This document shows, piece after piece, positions 49,277 through 56,889 of a DNA stretch of 64,000 nucleotides (the first letter of the stretch is position 1; every line of letters begins with the position of its first letter). Below the pieces are notes generated by a model, which was given only the letters and a program-made list of their open reading frames with translations, did not search any database and was not told the origin of the DNA. A program made the translations under genes and the position numbers. The DNA is taken from positions 4,057,501-4,121,500 of the forward strand of contig NZ_JAZHRX010000001.1 in NCBI RefSeq assembly GCF_036924645.1. The letters run 5' to 3'. The DNA comes from Bradyrhizobium sp. AZCC 2176. GTDB lineage: Bacteria; Pseudomonadota; Alphaproteobacteria; Rhizobiales; Xanthobacteraceae.

Positions 49277-50177
49277 TCCGTCTGCTTGCCTGCGGCAAAA
49301 TTTTCTCGGCCATCTCGCAGGTCCGGGCCACCTCGATCAGCAATTCGTCGAGCGGTGGAATGTTGTCATCGCGCTCGATCATGGTCGAGACCCGGCCGAA
49401 GCGTTTCAACGCCGCGGCATAGAGATCCCAGACATCCTCGCACACCGGATGGTCGTGGGTGTCGATGATATGGGTGCCCATGTGGCTGTGGCCGGCCATG
49501 TGAAACTGCACCACGCGATCCGCCGGAATTCCGTTGAGGAAGGTCAAGGGATCGTAGCCGTGGTTGAAGGCGCTGACATAGACGTTATTGACGTCGAACA
49601 GCAGCCAGCATCCGGAGCGGCGCGACAACTCGGCCAGGAATTCCCATTCCGTCATTTCCGAATTGTTGAACTGGACATAGGTCGAGACGTTTTCGAGCAC
49701 GATGGCGCGGCCGAGGAAGTCCTGCACCAGTTGCACCCGGCTGACGACGTGATCGAGCGCTTCCCTGGTGTAGGGAATCGGCAACAGATCATGCAGGTTC
49801 TTGCCGTGGACGCCGGTCCAGCACAGATGATCCGACACCCATTTCGGCTCGACGCGTTGGGCGAGGTCCTTCAAGGCTTGCAGATATTCGAAATTCGGCG
49901 GCGCGGTGGAGGCGATCGACATCGACACGCCGTGCATCACCACGGGATAGCGTTCGCAAATGCGGTCGAGCGTGCGCAGCGGTTGGCCGCCGGGCACCAT
50001 GTAGTTTTCGCTGATCACCTCGAACCAGTCGATCGGCGGATTGCCGCTAAGAATTTCGTCGTAATGCTGGTGGCGCAGGCCGAGACCGAAGCCGAGGAAC
50101 GGCGGCTTGGCCGATGTCGCCGGACGGTCTGCAAGCGCGGCCGCCGAGGTGCCTGGCAATCTGCTTGCGACGTTCAT
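49269..50177 (-). CDS. bufB: DUF692 multinuclear non-haem iron-dependent oxidase (MNIO), BufB-like
   Basis: 302 aa TIM-barrel enzyme. Metal-binding segments of the DUF692/MNIO family are visible in order: HQHYDEIL (36-43), EVISENYM (53-60), HGVSMS (82-87), SDHLCW (115-120), LENVSTYV (161-168), FDVNNVYVSAFNHGYD (194-209), HMAGHS (226-231) and DTHDHPVCEDVWDLY (239-253). MNIO enzymes modify Cys residues of precursor peptides; for bufferins the product contains 5-thiooxazoles that bind copper. Location after the two Cys-rich peptide genes supports that role. Confidence 0.92.
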   Translation of the reverse strand: MNVASRLPGTSAAALADRPATSAKPPFLGFGLGLRHQHYDEILSGNPPIDWFEVISENYMVPGGQPLRTLDRICERYPVVMHGVSMSIASTAPPNFEYLQALKDLAQRVEPKWVSDHLCWTGVHGKNLHDLLPIPYTREALDHVVSRVQLVQDFLGRAIVLENVSTYVQFNNSEMTEWEFLAELSRRSGCWLLFDVNNVYVSAFNHGYDPLTFLNGIPADRVVQFHMAGHSHMGTHIIDTHDHPVCEDVWDLYAAALKRFGRVSTMIERDDNIPPLDELLIEVARTCEMAEKILPQASRRNE

Positions 50178-50247
50178 GTCATCTCCGCTGGCGCCGCCGA
50201 ACGAGGCCGTTTCCCAAAACCACGTCGCGAAACTATCATGGAAACGA

Positions 50248-50269
50248 GGCCCGGCCTACACACCGGACC
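50248..50269 (-). terminator. Attenuator-like hairpin between bufA and bufB
   Basis: On the minus strand, GGTCCGG and CCGGGCC pair (one G-T wobble) around an 8-base loop, followed by TCGTTTCC. It lies 15-36 bases after the bufA stop and about 70 bases before the bufB start. It is a modest terminator that would let bufA be made in excess of bufBC. Confidence 0.5.
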
Positions 50270-50283
50270 CCGATCAACCGTAG

Positions 50284-50541
50284 CTAGGACGGCGTGAACT
50301 TGCCCTTGGCGGCGGCGCACTTTTCCTTGGTCATCTCCGAGAAACCCTGGCCCTTGCAGGCGTTCTGACCCTTGCAGGCATTGGACGCACCCTTGCAGGC
50401 GCTCTGGCCCTTGCAGGCGTTGGCGCCGACGCACTTGCCTTCGCCGGCGGCGTAGGTCGGGCTCGACATGACGGCGCCGGCCAGGAACAGCGTGGCTGCA
50501 GCGGCGGCAATGGTCGCGCCGGATTTGGAAGTCATCTTCAT
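50284..50541 (-). CDS. bufA: Bufferin-type precursor peptide BufA, copy b (ACKG repeats)
   Basis: 85 aa. A Sec signal peptide (about 1-31, ATIAAAAATLFLAGAVMSS core) precedes a short mature chain starting GEGKCVGANACKGQSACKG and going on to SNACKGQNACKGQGF, then EKCAAAKGKFTPS. Six Cys are present; ACKG occurs four times, and the first and last Cys follow Lys (GKC, EKC). The ATG at 50541 has GGAGGA 6 bases upstream. The peptide is the likely substrate of the BufB-like enzyme, then exported to the periplasm. Copy a is closely similar. Confidence 0.88.
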   Translation of the reverse strand: MKMTSKSGATIAAAAATLFLAGAVMSSPTYAAGEGKCVGANACKGQSACKGASNACKGQNACKGQGFSEMTKEKCAAAKGKFTPS

Positions 50542-50620
50542 GGGTATCCTCCAATAGAAGTGTGAGGGCGCATCGCCCGCTGGCCGCGACAGTTCCGGCC
50601 GACAAACTGCACCCAGCTTT

Positions 50621-50650
50621 AGCTACGGGATAGGGCCGGACTTAGTTACA
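50621..50650 (-). promoter_or_regulatory. Promoter element P2 for bufA copy b and bufBC
   Basis: On the minus strand: TGTAACTAAGTC, nine bases, CCCGTAGCT. Viewed as a sigma-factor promoter it gives -35 GTAACT, a 16-base spacer and -10 CGTA, about 80 bases before the bufA ATG. The same block, with two base changes in the conserved positions, occurs before copy a at 51158-51187. The layout resembles ECF sigma-factor promoters (Caulobacter SigF: GTAACC/CGAA, from memory). Confidence 0.7.
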
Positions 50651-50690
50651 CGGCGGACCGACTTTATTTTGGCCGCCGGGTCGAAACAAC

Positions 50691-50715
50691 GAGGGCCCGG
50701 CACCGCCGGGCCCTC
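50691..50715 (-). terminator. Strong GC hairpin terminator after bufA copy a
   Basis: GAGGGCCCGGC (50691-50701) and GCCGGGCCCTC (50705-50715) form a perfect 11-bp stem with a 3-base loop. On the minus strand it is followed by GTTGTTTCG. It lies 19 bases after the stop of bufA copy a and before promoter P2, so copy a can be a monocistronic message. Confidence 0.75.
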
Positions 50716-50733
50716 TCGCACGTGATCCGCCGA

Positions 50734-50997
50734 TCAGCCCTTGACGAACTTTGCGCCCATGGCGGCGCACTGCTTTTCGCCAGTCATCGAGAAGCCGGTG
50801 CCCTTGCAGGCGTTCTGGCCCTTGCAGGCATTGGCCGAGCCCTTGCAGGCGCTCTGGCCCTTGCAGGCGTTGCCGGCCATGCACTTGCCCTGGGCAGCGT
50901 TCGCGGGCGTCGACACCGTCGACACCACCGAACCGGCGAGGAACAGGGTGGCGGCGGCAGCGGCGAGCGTCGCACCGGATTTGGAATTCAACTTCAT
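50734..50997 (-). CDS. bufA: Bufferin-type precursor peptide BufA, copy a (ACKG repeats)
   Basis: 87 aa. A Sec signal peptide (about 1-35, ATLAAAAATLFLAGSVVST core, ANAA cleavage region) precedes QGKCMAGNACKGQSACKG, SANACKGQNACKGTGF and EKQCAAMGAKFVKG. Six Cys again, with four ACKG units in the same spacing as copy b. The ATG at 50997 has GAGGAGA 6 bases upstream; the frame extends upstream to 51042 but without a ribosome binding site. Copies a and b look like a tandem gene duplication. Likely substrate of the DUF692 enzyme. Confidence 0.88.
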   Translation of the reverse strand: MKLNSKSGATLAAAAATLFLAGSVVSTVSTPANAAQGKCMAGNACKGQSACKGSANACKGQNACKGTGFSMTGEKQCAAMGAKFVKG

Positions 50998-51157
50998 GAC
51001 GATCTCCTCGATGATTGTTTGAAGACAATACGCCGTGCGCACCCGCTGATCTCTCGATCACGGACCCCACAACGCAAGCGATGTGACGGATGGCAATCGG
51101 GTCACGAAGACTTGCCGGAAACGTCAAGTCTCTGTGACAGAGTGTTCATCCAGACCC

Positions 51158-51187
51158 AGCTACGGGGCATCAGGCGATTTGGTTACA
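51158..51187 (-). promoter_or_regulatory. Promoter element P1 for bufA copy a
   Basis: On the minus strand: TGTAACCAAATC, nine bases, CCCGTAGCT. It reads as -35 GTAACC, 16-base spacer, -10 CGTA. Against P2 the twelve-base left block differs at two positions and the nine-base right block is identical, with the same spacing. The start codon is about 160 bases downstream, so the leader would be long. Confidence 0.72.
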
Positions 51188-51194
51188 GAGTTTC

Positions 51195-51212
51195 AAAAGA
51201 AAATTTTCTTTT
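51195..51212. repeat. AT-rich perfect palindrome upstream of P1
   Basis: AAAAGAAAATTTTCTTTT is an 18-bp perfect palindrome in an otherwise GC-rich genome. It sits directly upstream of P1 on the minus strand and could be an UP-like or regulator site for bufA, or a leftover terminator of the upstream gene. Confidence 0.5.
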
Positions 51213-51371
51213 TTGCATTTGGACATCCCGTCCATGTCTAACCCCAGCGGCTCCAGAGTATTTCGTTGCGCATAGCCGCGACCTGCGCGGCCGCGCGCGG
51301 CACAGAAAGCGCAGCGCTTCAACGGATTAGCCGGGATGGCGTTTGGTTGCGTTGCACAATGCTCGACTGAG

Positions 51372-53159
51372 TTATCCACGCGCTGGTTTCTTCAGCCTGG
51401 CCATCTGCGCAACCGTGGCCCGCAACTCCTCGGCATTGAAGGAGGGAAACGAACAGATGCGATTGCTGCAGGCGAACGCTGCGGGTTCGCCGAGATCAGG
51501 ATACTCAACGTCGGGGTTGGGCAGCTTGCCCTCGCGCAGATCGAGCCACTCCAGGCGCTTGTAACGGGCCGGCAGCGCGCGGGCGAGCGCGTGCAAGGTT
51601 TTGGCGCGGGCGTCGTCCTTGTGCCCGACGATTGTCATGTGGGTGGGCTCGACCGCGAGTTCTTCGTCGGCGAGCAGGACCCCGGGTACGGGGCGCATCA
51701 TCCCGGCTGAGGCGCTGGCGAGATAGCGCATCGCGTGCGCGGCGTGCTCGCGAGAGCTCTCGCTGCCGAAGTAGCGGTTGAGCAAGTTCATGAACCTTGC
51801 GACCTGCACCTGGTCGTCGATCAGCTTGGCGGGTTTTGCGAGCGCGCCGGTCTTGCCTTCCGCGGTCTTCGAGGTCGCGAAGCCGCCGGCCTCATCCCGG
51901 AAGGTCGCGACGAAATCGCCGGCCTTCGCAGCCGAGGTGAGCCAGTCGCGATTTCCGGTGGCGGCATAGAGATCGAGGAAGGCCTGACCCATCGCGAGCG
52001 TATCGCCGAGAAATGGCCCGCCGCGATCCTTCCCGCCATGACGGAAGCCGCCATCCGGCAGCGCGCGGTTGTCGATCACCCATTTCGCGGCGCGTTCCGC
52101 GATCGCCAGCACCTTGGGTTCGTTGGTAACGTTGTAGTACGTGGCAAGTCCTGAAATGGCCCAGCCATTTTCGCGCGCATACAGGTTCTTGTCGATGCGC
52201 GGCATGCCCAGCTTGCGGCGCTCGCCGTCGGACAACGCGTAGTATGTTTGCCCGTCGGTATCGTGATCGAGATCGGCATCCTGGCTGACATAGAACGCGC
52301 CGTCGGGGCTGGTGAGGAAGCTTTCGAGATAGCGTTCGATGTTGCGTGCGGCGGCGAGATATTTCGGATCCTTCCACAGCGCATAGGCCTGGCTGTACTG
52401 CCGAAGATACTGCGCCTGGAACGACATGATCTTTTCGAAATGCGCGCGGGTCCAGGAGCCGCCTTCGGAATATTGGTACACGCCGCCCCAGACCGGATCG
52501 ATCAGCGCAATAGCTGCATCCAGCGTCTGCTTTGCGCGCGTGATCGCGGTGGCGTCGCCGGCCTCGGCGCGGGTGATCGCAAGGTCCATGCTGTCGGCGT
52601 CGATGAATTTCTGGTTCTCGCCCCAGCCGCCGAGCTTTTCCTCGTAGGATTCGTCGACATTCTTCGTCAACGCGGCACGCTGCTCCTTGTCGAGGAAGGC
52701 CGAGTTCGACGGCTTCACCTCAAAGGCTTCGCCGACCGACGGTCCGGGTGAGGGATCGTCGATGATCGCCTTGAGCAGCGCCTGCATCCGTTCCGGCTCG
52801 ATATATCCCCTGATCTTGGCGATCTCGGTGCCGTCGGGGCCGAACACGATGGTCGCCGGCCAGCCCCAGTCGCCATAGCGGCTCGACAGATCGGGGTTGG
52901 CGTCCTGATCGACCCGCACCGGCAGATATTTCGCGGCCAGCAATGCCCTGACCTCGGGATTGGCATAGGTCGTCTTCTCCATGACGTGGCACCAGTGGCA
53001 CCACACCGCCTCGAGATCGAGGATAACAAAGCGCTGCTCGGCCTGCGCGCGGGCGAACAGATCGTCGCTCCATTCACTCCATTTGGGCCCGTCCGACGCA
53101 AACGACGGAGATGCTGCAAGCGCGGCGAGGGCGAAGGCGACGATGCGGACGAGTTTCAT
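51372..53159 (-). CDS. Exported thioredoxin-domain protein with YyaL/AGE-like alpha-toroid (DUF255)
   Basis: 595 aa. A signal peptide (MKLVRIVAFALAALAASPSFA) precedes a thioredoxin-like domain with the CHWC motif Cys54-His-Trp-Cys57 in EAVWCHWCHVMEK. The rest is the (alpha/alpha) barrel of the YyaL/DUF255 family, ending YPDLGEPAAFACSNRICSFPSF. The export signal makes it periplasmic or lipid-anchored. It is the last gene after ccdA and doxX on the minus strand, so CcdA may keep its Cys pair reduced. Function in this family is otherwise unknown. Confidence 0.85.
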   Translation of the reverse strand: MKLVRIVAFALAALAASPSFASDGPKWSEWSDDLFARAQAEQRFVILDLEAVWCHWCHVMEKTTYANPEVRALLAAKYLPVRVDQDANPDLSSRYGDWGWPATIVFGPDGTEIAKIRGYIEPERMQALLKAIIDDPSPGPSVGEAFEVKPSNSAFLDKEQRAALTKNVDESYEEKLGGWGENQKFIDADSMDLAITRAEAGDATAITRAKQTLDAAIALIDPVWGGVYQYSEGGSWTRAHFEKIMSFQAQYLRQYSQAYALWKDPKYLAAARNIERYLESFLTSPDGAFYVSQDADLDHDTDGQTYYALSDGERRKLGMPRIDKNLYARENGWAISGLATYYNVTNEPKVLAIAERAAKWVIDNRALPDGGFRHGGKDRGGPFLGDTLAMGQAFLDLYAATGNRDWLTSAAKAGDFVATFRDEAGGFATSKTAEGKTGALAKPAKLIDDQVQVARFMNLLNRYFGSESSREHAAHAMRYLASASAGMMRPVPGVLLADEELAVEPTHMTIVGHKDDARAKTLHALARALPARYKRLEWLDLREGKLPNPDVEYPDLGEPAAFACSNRICSFPSFNAEELRATVAQMARLKKPARG

Positions 53160-53248
53160 GGCGGCTCCCGGAAACGCTGGCGTTTCGCCAGCTACGCGGT
53201 AGGCGAAATCCGGGCTCAGCTTTTCAGCGCTGTCACAGGATTGTGAGT

Positions 53249-53713
53249 TCAGGTCGATTTCTCGTTGTGGCCGGCCGTGCTCGCCAGCAGCCGGTCCAGC
53301 GAGGCCGCGCCGGGGCCTGCGATGGCGAGCCACATGAAGCCGGCGAAGTAGGCCGCTTCCTCGAAGCCGAGCAGGGTCTCCAGTGAATCGACGTCGCCCC
53401 ATTTTGCCGACCTGATGGCGACGACCATGACCACCGCCAGCATGGCGGCCGGGATTCGCGTGAACAGGCCGAGGATCAGCATGGCACCGCCGAAGCACTC
53501 GACGCTGGCGACAAAGGGGGTGAGGATTTTCGGGAACGGGATGCCCCAGCCGACAAAGTTCTCGGTCACCTGCTCAAGATGGGTCAGCTTGCCCCAGCCG
53601 GCCAGCATGAAGGTGTAACCGACGATCAACCGCATGATCAGCGGCCCGGCCCAGGAAAAATACGATGCGATTTGCGCGGGCAGCAGGATGAGCAGATGGA
53701 CAATGAAATACAT
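53249..53713 (-). CDS. DoxX family inner-membrane protein
   Basis: 154 aa with four membrane helices. MRLIVGYTFMLAGWGKLTHL is the DoxX N-terminal signature, and GAMLILGLFTRIPAAMLAVVMVVAI is typical for helices 2-3 (FGGAMLILGLFTRI). The start at 53713 (MYFIVHLLIL) follows GAAGGGGG. DoxX proteins often accompany bufferin and other MNIO clusters. A possible weak ECF-like promoter lies about 75 bases upstream (53790-53814). ccdA is upstream and the exported Trx gene downstream. Confidence 0.88.
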   Translation of the reverse strand: MYFIVHLLILLPAQIASYFSWAGPLIMRLIVGYTFMLAGWGKLTHLEQVTENFVGWGIPFPKILTPFVASVECFGGAMLILGLFTRIPAAMLAVVMVVAIRSAKWGDVDSLETLLGFEEAAYFAGFMWLAIAGPGAASLDRLLASTAGHNEKST

Positions 53714-53789
53714 GCGAACCCCCTTCAAAATATTTGGCGACGTGGCGCGCGCAAAAAGCCGCGGGCCGCGATCTGGTCCTGACAGGAAT

Positions 53790-53814
53790 TTCGTATGGCC
53801 CGGCCGCTTGTTAC
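53790..53814 (-). promoter_or_regulatory. Candidate ECF-like promoter before doxX
   Basis: On the minus strand GTAACA, 15 bases, CGAA. It resembles the bufA elements P1 and P2 but the spacer is one base shorter and the flanks differ, and it overlaps the ccdA 3' end. Treat as weak. Confidence 0.3.
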
Positions 53815-53819
53815 GGCGT

Positions 53820-54551
53820 CTAACCAAAATTTTGCAGTGCGGGGAAAGTCTCCAGCAGCCAGATGCTGATGCTGGTCACGGAGCCAGTCAGGAAGCCGAT
53901 GCCGGTAATCACCATCAGGATGCCCATGGCATGCTCGACTTTGCCGAGGTGCCGCTTCATCCGCGCAAACAGCGAGGAGAACTGCTCGATCATGAAGGCC
54001 GCCAGCAGGAACGGGATTCCGAGCCCGGCGGAATAGACCGCGAGCAGCCCGGCGCCCTTGGTGACGGTGGCCTCGGCCGCTGCGATCGACAGGATCGCCG
54101 CCAGAATGGGGCCGATGCAGGGGGTCCAGCCGAAGGCGAAGGCGAGCCCCATGGCGTAGGCGCCCCACAACCCGACCGGCTTCGGCATCGTCATCCTTCC
54201 CTCGCGCATCAACAGGCCGATCCGGGTCAGGCCGAGGAAATGCAGGCCCATGACGATGATCACGATGCCGGCCAGGATCGAGAGCTCTGCCGACCAGGCG
54301 CGGATCAGGCCGCCGATCAGGGAGGCGCTGGCGCCGAGCGCCACGAAGACGGTGGAGAAACCCAGCACGAACATCAGCGCCGAAGCCATCACCGCGCGCT
54401 TGGAGGCCTGCGTCGGTCCGTCATTGGCGACATGCTCGATGGTCGCGCCGGTGAGATAGATCAGATAGGGCGGCACCAGCGGCAGCACGCAGGGGGACAG
54501 GAAGCTGACGAGACCGGCAATCAGGGCAGCCGGGATGGAAACATCGTGCAT
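53820..54551 (-). CDS. ccdA: Cytochrome c biogenesis protein CcdA (thiol-disulfide electron carrier)
   Basis: 243 aa with six membrane helices. FLSPCVLPLVPPYL and the second Cys in FGWTPCIGPILAAIL form the redox pair that carries reducing power from cytoplasmic thioredoxin across the membrane. The start at 54551 (MHDVSIPAAL) follows GAAGG; the open frame to 54632 lacks a ribosome binding site. It opens a minus-strand group with doxX and the exported Trx protein. Confidence 0.92.
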   Translation of the reverse strand: MHDVSIPAALIAGLVSFLSPCVLPLVPPYLIYLTGATIEHVANDGPTQASKRAVMASALMFVLGFSTVFVALGASASLIGGLIRAWSAELSILAGIVIIVMGLHFLGLTRIGLLMREGRMTMPKPVGLWGAYAMGLAFAFGWTPCIGPILAAILSIAAAEATVTKGAGLLAVYSAGLGIPFLLAAFMIEQFSSLFARMKRHLGKVEHAMGILMVITGIGFLTGSVTSISIWLLETFPALQNFG

Positions 54552-54751
54552 TGCGAGACCTTCGAGAATTGCCACAAGGCATAGCGCCGTCCTGGCTTGT
54601 ACGGAACAGCCAATCGATAGTTTCGTCGCCATTACGGCTCAACTGCGGTCACAGAGCCGTGTCCGGGGCGCCGAAATGGCCTCGCGGCTGAAACAGACGC
54701 TGCTATGGTCACGTAAAGCCCATCAGCGCCCCCGCAAAACAGGACCCCTGC

Positions 54752-56791
54752 ATGCGCCTCGGCATCCGCACCGCCATTTCCGCCCTCGTGCTGACGTCCA
54801 TCGTCGTCAGCGCCGTGGGCGTGCATCTGTTGTGGTGGCGCACCGCGCAGCAGGTCAGCCAGACCCTGGCCAACACCATCAACGACCAGATCGTGTCGGC
54901 AGTGGGCGACGAACTGCAATCGGTCACGACGGAGGCGCGGTCGTCGATGCTGGCGGTGCGAACGCTGCTGGCCGAAAAAGTGTTCGAGCCGCGCGACGCC
55001 CGAAAACGCGAAGTCGTTTTCCGGTCGCAATTGCTGTCGCAGCCGACCATCTCCTGGGTGACGTTCGGATGGCCGGATGGCTCGTTCTTTGCGGGACACA
55101 AGGCCGGCGATGGCGTGATCGAAATGCTGGAGATCACCCCGGATCGCAAGCTGCGGACCAACCGGTACGAATTCGCCGGCAACGATCTTCAGCTCAAGAA
55201 CAGCCATGTCGAGGACACCACATACGCCGTCACCGACCAGGAATGGTTTCGTACCGCCATCGAGACCAACGACGAACTCTGGGCGACCTTCACGACGCAT
55301 CCCAAGGGCGAGCGGCTGGCGGCGGCCTTCGCAGCGCCGATCGATATCGACGGGAAGCCTGCCGGCGTCATCGCCATCATCATCGAACTGACGCGGGTGT
55401 CGAACTTCCTGTCGCAGCTCACCGTCGGAAAATCGGCCGGCGCCTTCATCCTCGAGCGGAACGGAAAGGTGGTCGCCGCCCCCGATCCGAACGCCAACGA
55501 GGCGGTGGCGCTGAAAACCGATCATCCGCTGTTTCCGATCGCGGTCGAAGCGATCCAGAATGCCAGCGCCTACGAGCCCGGCGAAGGGCAACCGTTCAAC
55601 ACCACGGTGACGCGGGACGGCAAGGCCTATCAGGCGGTGCTGACTCCGATTTCATTTCCGGGCTGGTCGCTGGTGACGGTGGTGCCGGAATCGGAATTTC
55701 TCGGTCCGGTGCAGATGACGATCCGGAATTTGCTGATTGGGCTGGCGGTCCTGATCGTTTTCGCCGGGCTTTTGTCGGCATGGCTCGCCCAGCGCCTGAT
55801 CGCCGCGCCGCTGATCAAGGTGGTCAACGAGATCAGGCATGTCGAGCGTTTTGACCTCGACAAGGTGCAGCGGCATCCGTCGCGATTGACCGAGATCGGG
55901 AATCTTTCCGGCGCGATCGGCGACATGGCGCAGGGGCTTGCCGCGTTTCGGAAATACATTCCGGCCGACCTCGTCAAGCGGCTGATCAGCGACGGCAACG
56001 GCGCGCGCCTTGGCGGCGCGGTACGGCCGATGAGCGTGATGTTCATCGATCTCGCCGGGTTTACCGGGATGTCGGAGCGGCTCGGCGACCGCATCATTCC
56101 GCTGCTGTCGCGCTATTTCGACAGCGTCTCGGTGCAGATTCAAAACCACAACGGCACGATCGACAAATTCATCGGCGATGCCGTGATGGCGTTCTGGGGC
56201 GCGCCATCGCCCAATCCGGATCATGCGATCGACTGCTGCCGGGCGGCCCTGGCGTGCCGGCGTGCGGTGGAGGAGGCCGGCCTCGTCGACGACCACGGCG
56301 AGCGCGTCAGGATTCGCATCGGCATCAATTCCGGCGACATGCTGGTCGGCAATATCGGATCGGAAGTGCGGCTGAACTACACCGTGATCGGCGACGCCGT
56401 GAATATTGCGAGCCGGCTGGAGAGCACCAACAAGGCCTACGGCTCCACGATCATCATCGGCCCCGAAACACGCCGGCTGGCGGGGAAAGGCATCGTCGTT
56501 CGCGAACTCGACCGGCTGGCGGTCTATGGCCGCGCTGGAGGGCTGCAGATTTACGAATTGCTCGATATGGCCGGCGAGCGCGACGGCGCTCCCGATTGGG
56601 TGGCCTCGTATGAATCCGGCCTGGCCGCCTTCCGCGCGCGTGATTTCAAGGCCGCGATCACGGCGTTCGAGAACGTGCTGAAAATCCGTAACGATGCAGC
56701 ATCATCGGCGATGATCGAGCGCTGCCGGCAGCAACTCGAAAATCCTGCCGGCGAAGATTGGGACGGCACCACGGTCGCCCGGACCAAGTAG
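54752..56791 (+). CDS. Membrane adenylate/guanylate cyclase with periplasmic dCache-like sensor
   Basis: 679 aa. Membrane helix at about 7-28, a large periplasmic region to about 325 resembling dCache (DQEWFRTAIETND, AGVIAIIIELTRVS), a second helix (about 330-352), a HAMP-like linker and a class III cyclase domain. Catalytic segments: SVMFIDLAGFTGMSERL, DKFIGDAVMAFWGAP and GDAVNIASRLES. It makes cyclic AMP (or cGMP) in response to an unknown extracellular signal. The upstream gene ccdA is divergent. Confidence 0.92.
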   Translation: MRLGIRTAISALVLTSIVVSAVGVHLLWWRTAQQVSQTLANTINDQIVSAVGDELQSVTTEARSSMLAVRTLLAEKVFEPRDARKREVVFRSQLLSQPTISWVTFGWPDGSFFAGHKAGDGVIEMLEITPDRKLRTNRYEFAGNDLQLKNSHVEDTTYAVTDQEWFRTAIETNDELWATFTTHPKGERLAAAFAAPIDIDGKPAGVIAIIIELTRVSNFLSQLTVGKSAGAFILERNGKVVAAPDPNANEAVALKTDHPLFPIAVEAIQNASAYEPGEGQPFNTTVTRDGKAYQAVLTPISFPGWSLVTVVPESEFLGPVQMTIRNLLIGLAVLIVFAGLLSAWLAQRLIAAPLIKVVNEIRHVERFDLDKVQRHPSRLTEIGNLSGAIGDMAQGLAAFRKYIPADLVKRLISDGNGARLGGAVRPMSVMFIDLAGFTGMSERLGDRIIPLLSRYFDSVSVQIQNHNGTIDKFIGDAVMAFWGAPSPNPDHAIDCCRAALACRRAVEEAGLVDDHGERVRIRIGINSGDMLVGNIGSEVRLNYTVIGDAVNIASRLESTNKAYGSTIIIGPETRRLAGKGIVVRELDRLAVYGRAGGLQIYELLDMAGERDGAPDWVASYESGLAAFRARDFKAAITAFENVLKIRNDAASSAMIERCRQQLENPAGEDWDGTTVARTK

Positions 56792-56889
56792 GCCGACGCC
56801 TGTCGCCTTGCGCGACGTGGCGGTTTGGCCATAGATGTACCAGCCAGTATGTTGCATGCCTTGGCGATCGGTAGGGAAGCTGTCCTGCG

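Larger units (their letters stand above)
50998..51371. other. Intergenic region upstream of bufA copy a
   Basis: About 370 bases between the exported Trx/YyaL gene (ends 51372) and bufA copy a (starts 50997), both minus strand. It holds promoter element P1 and an AT-rich palindrome, listed separately, and no convincing gene. A weak hairpin for the Trx/YyaL gene may be present but has no clear T-run. Confidence 0.55.

Noticed and set aside
49449..50297. Plus-strand frame opposite the DUF692 gene
   Set aside because: Antisense shadow; the minus strand shows the full set of MNIO metal-binding segments.
50998..51042. 15-residue N-terminal extension of bufA copy a
   Set aside because: The GAGGAGA ribosome binding site lies inside this stretch and a Sec signal peptide begins at 50997.
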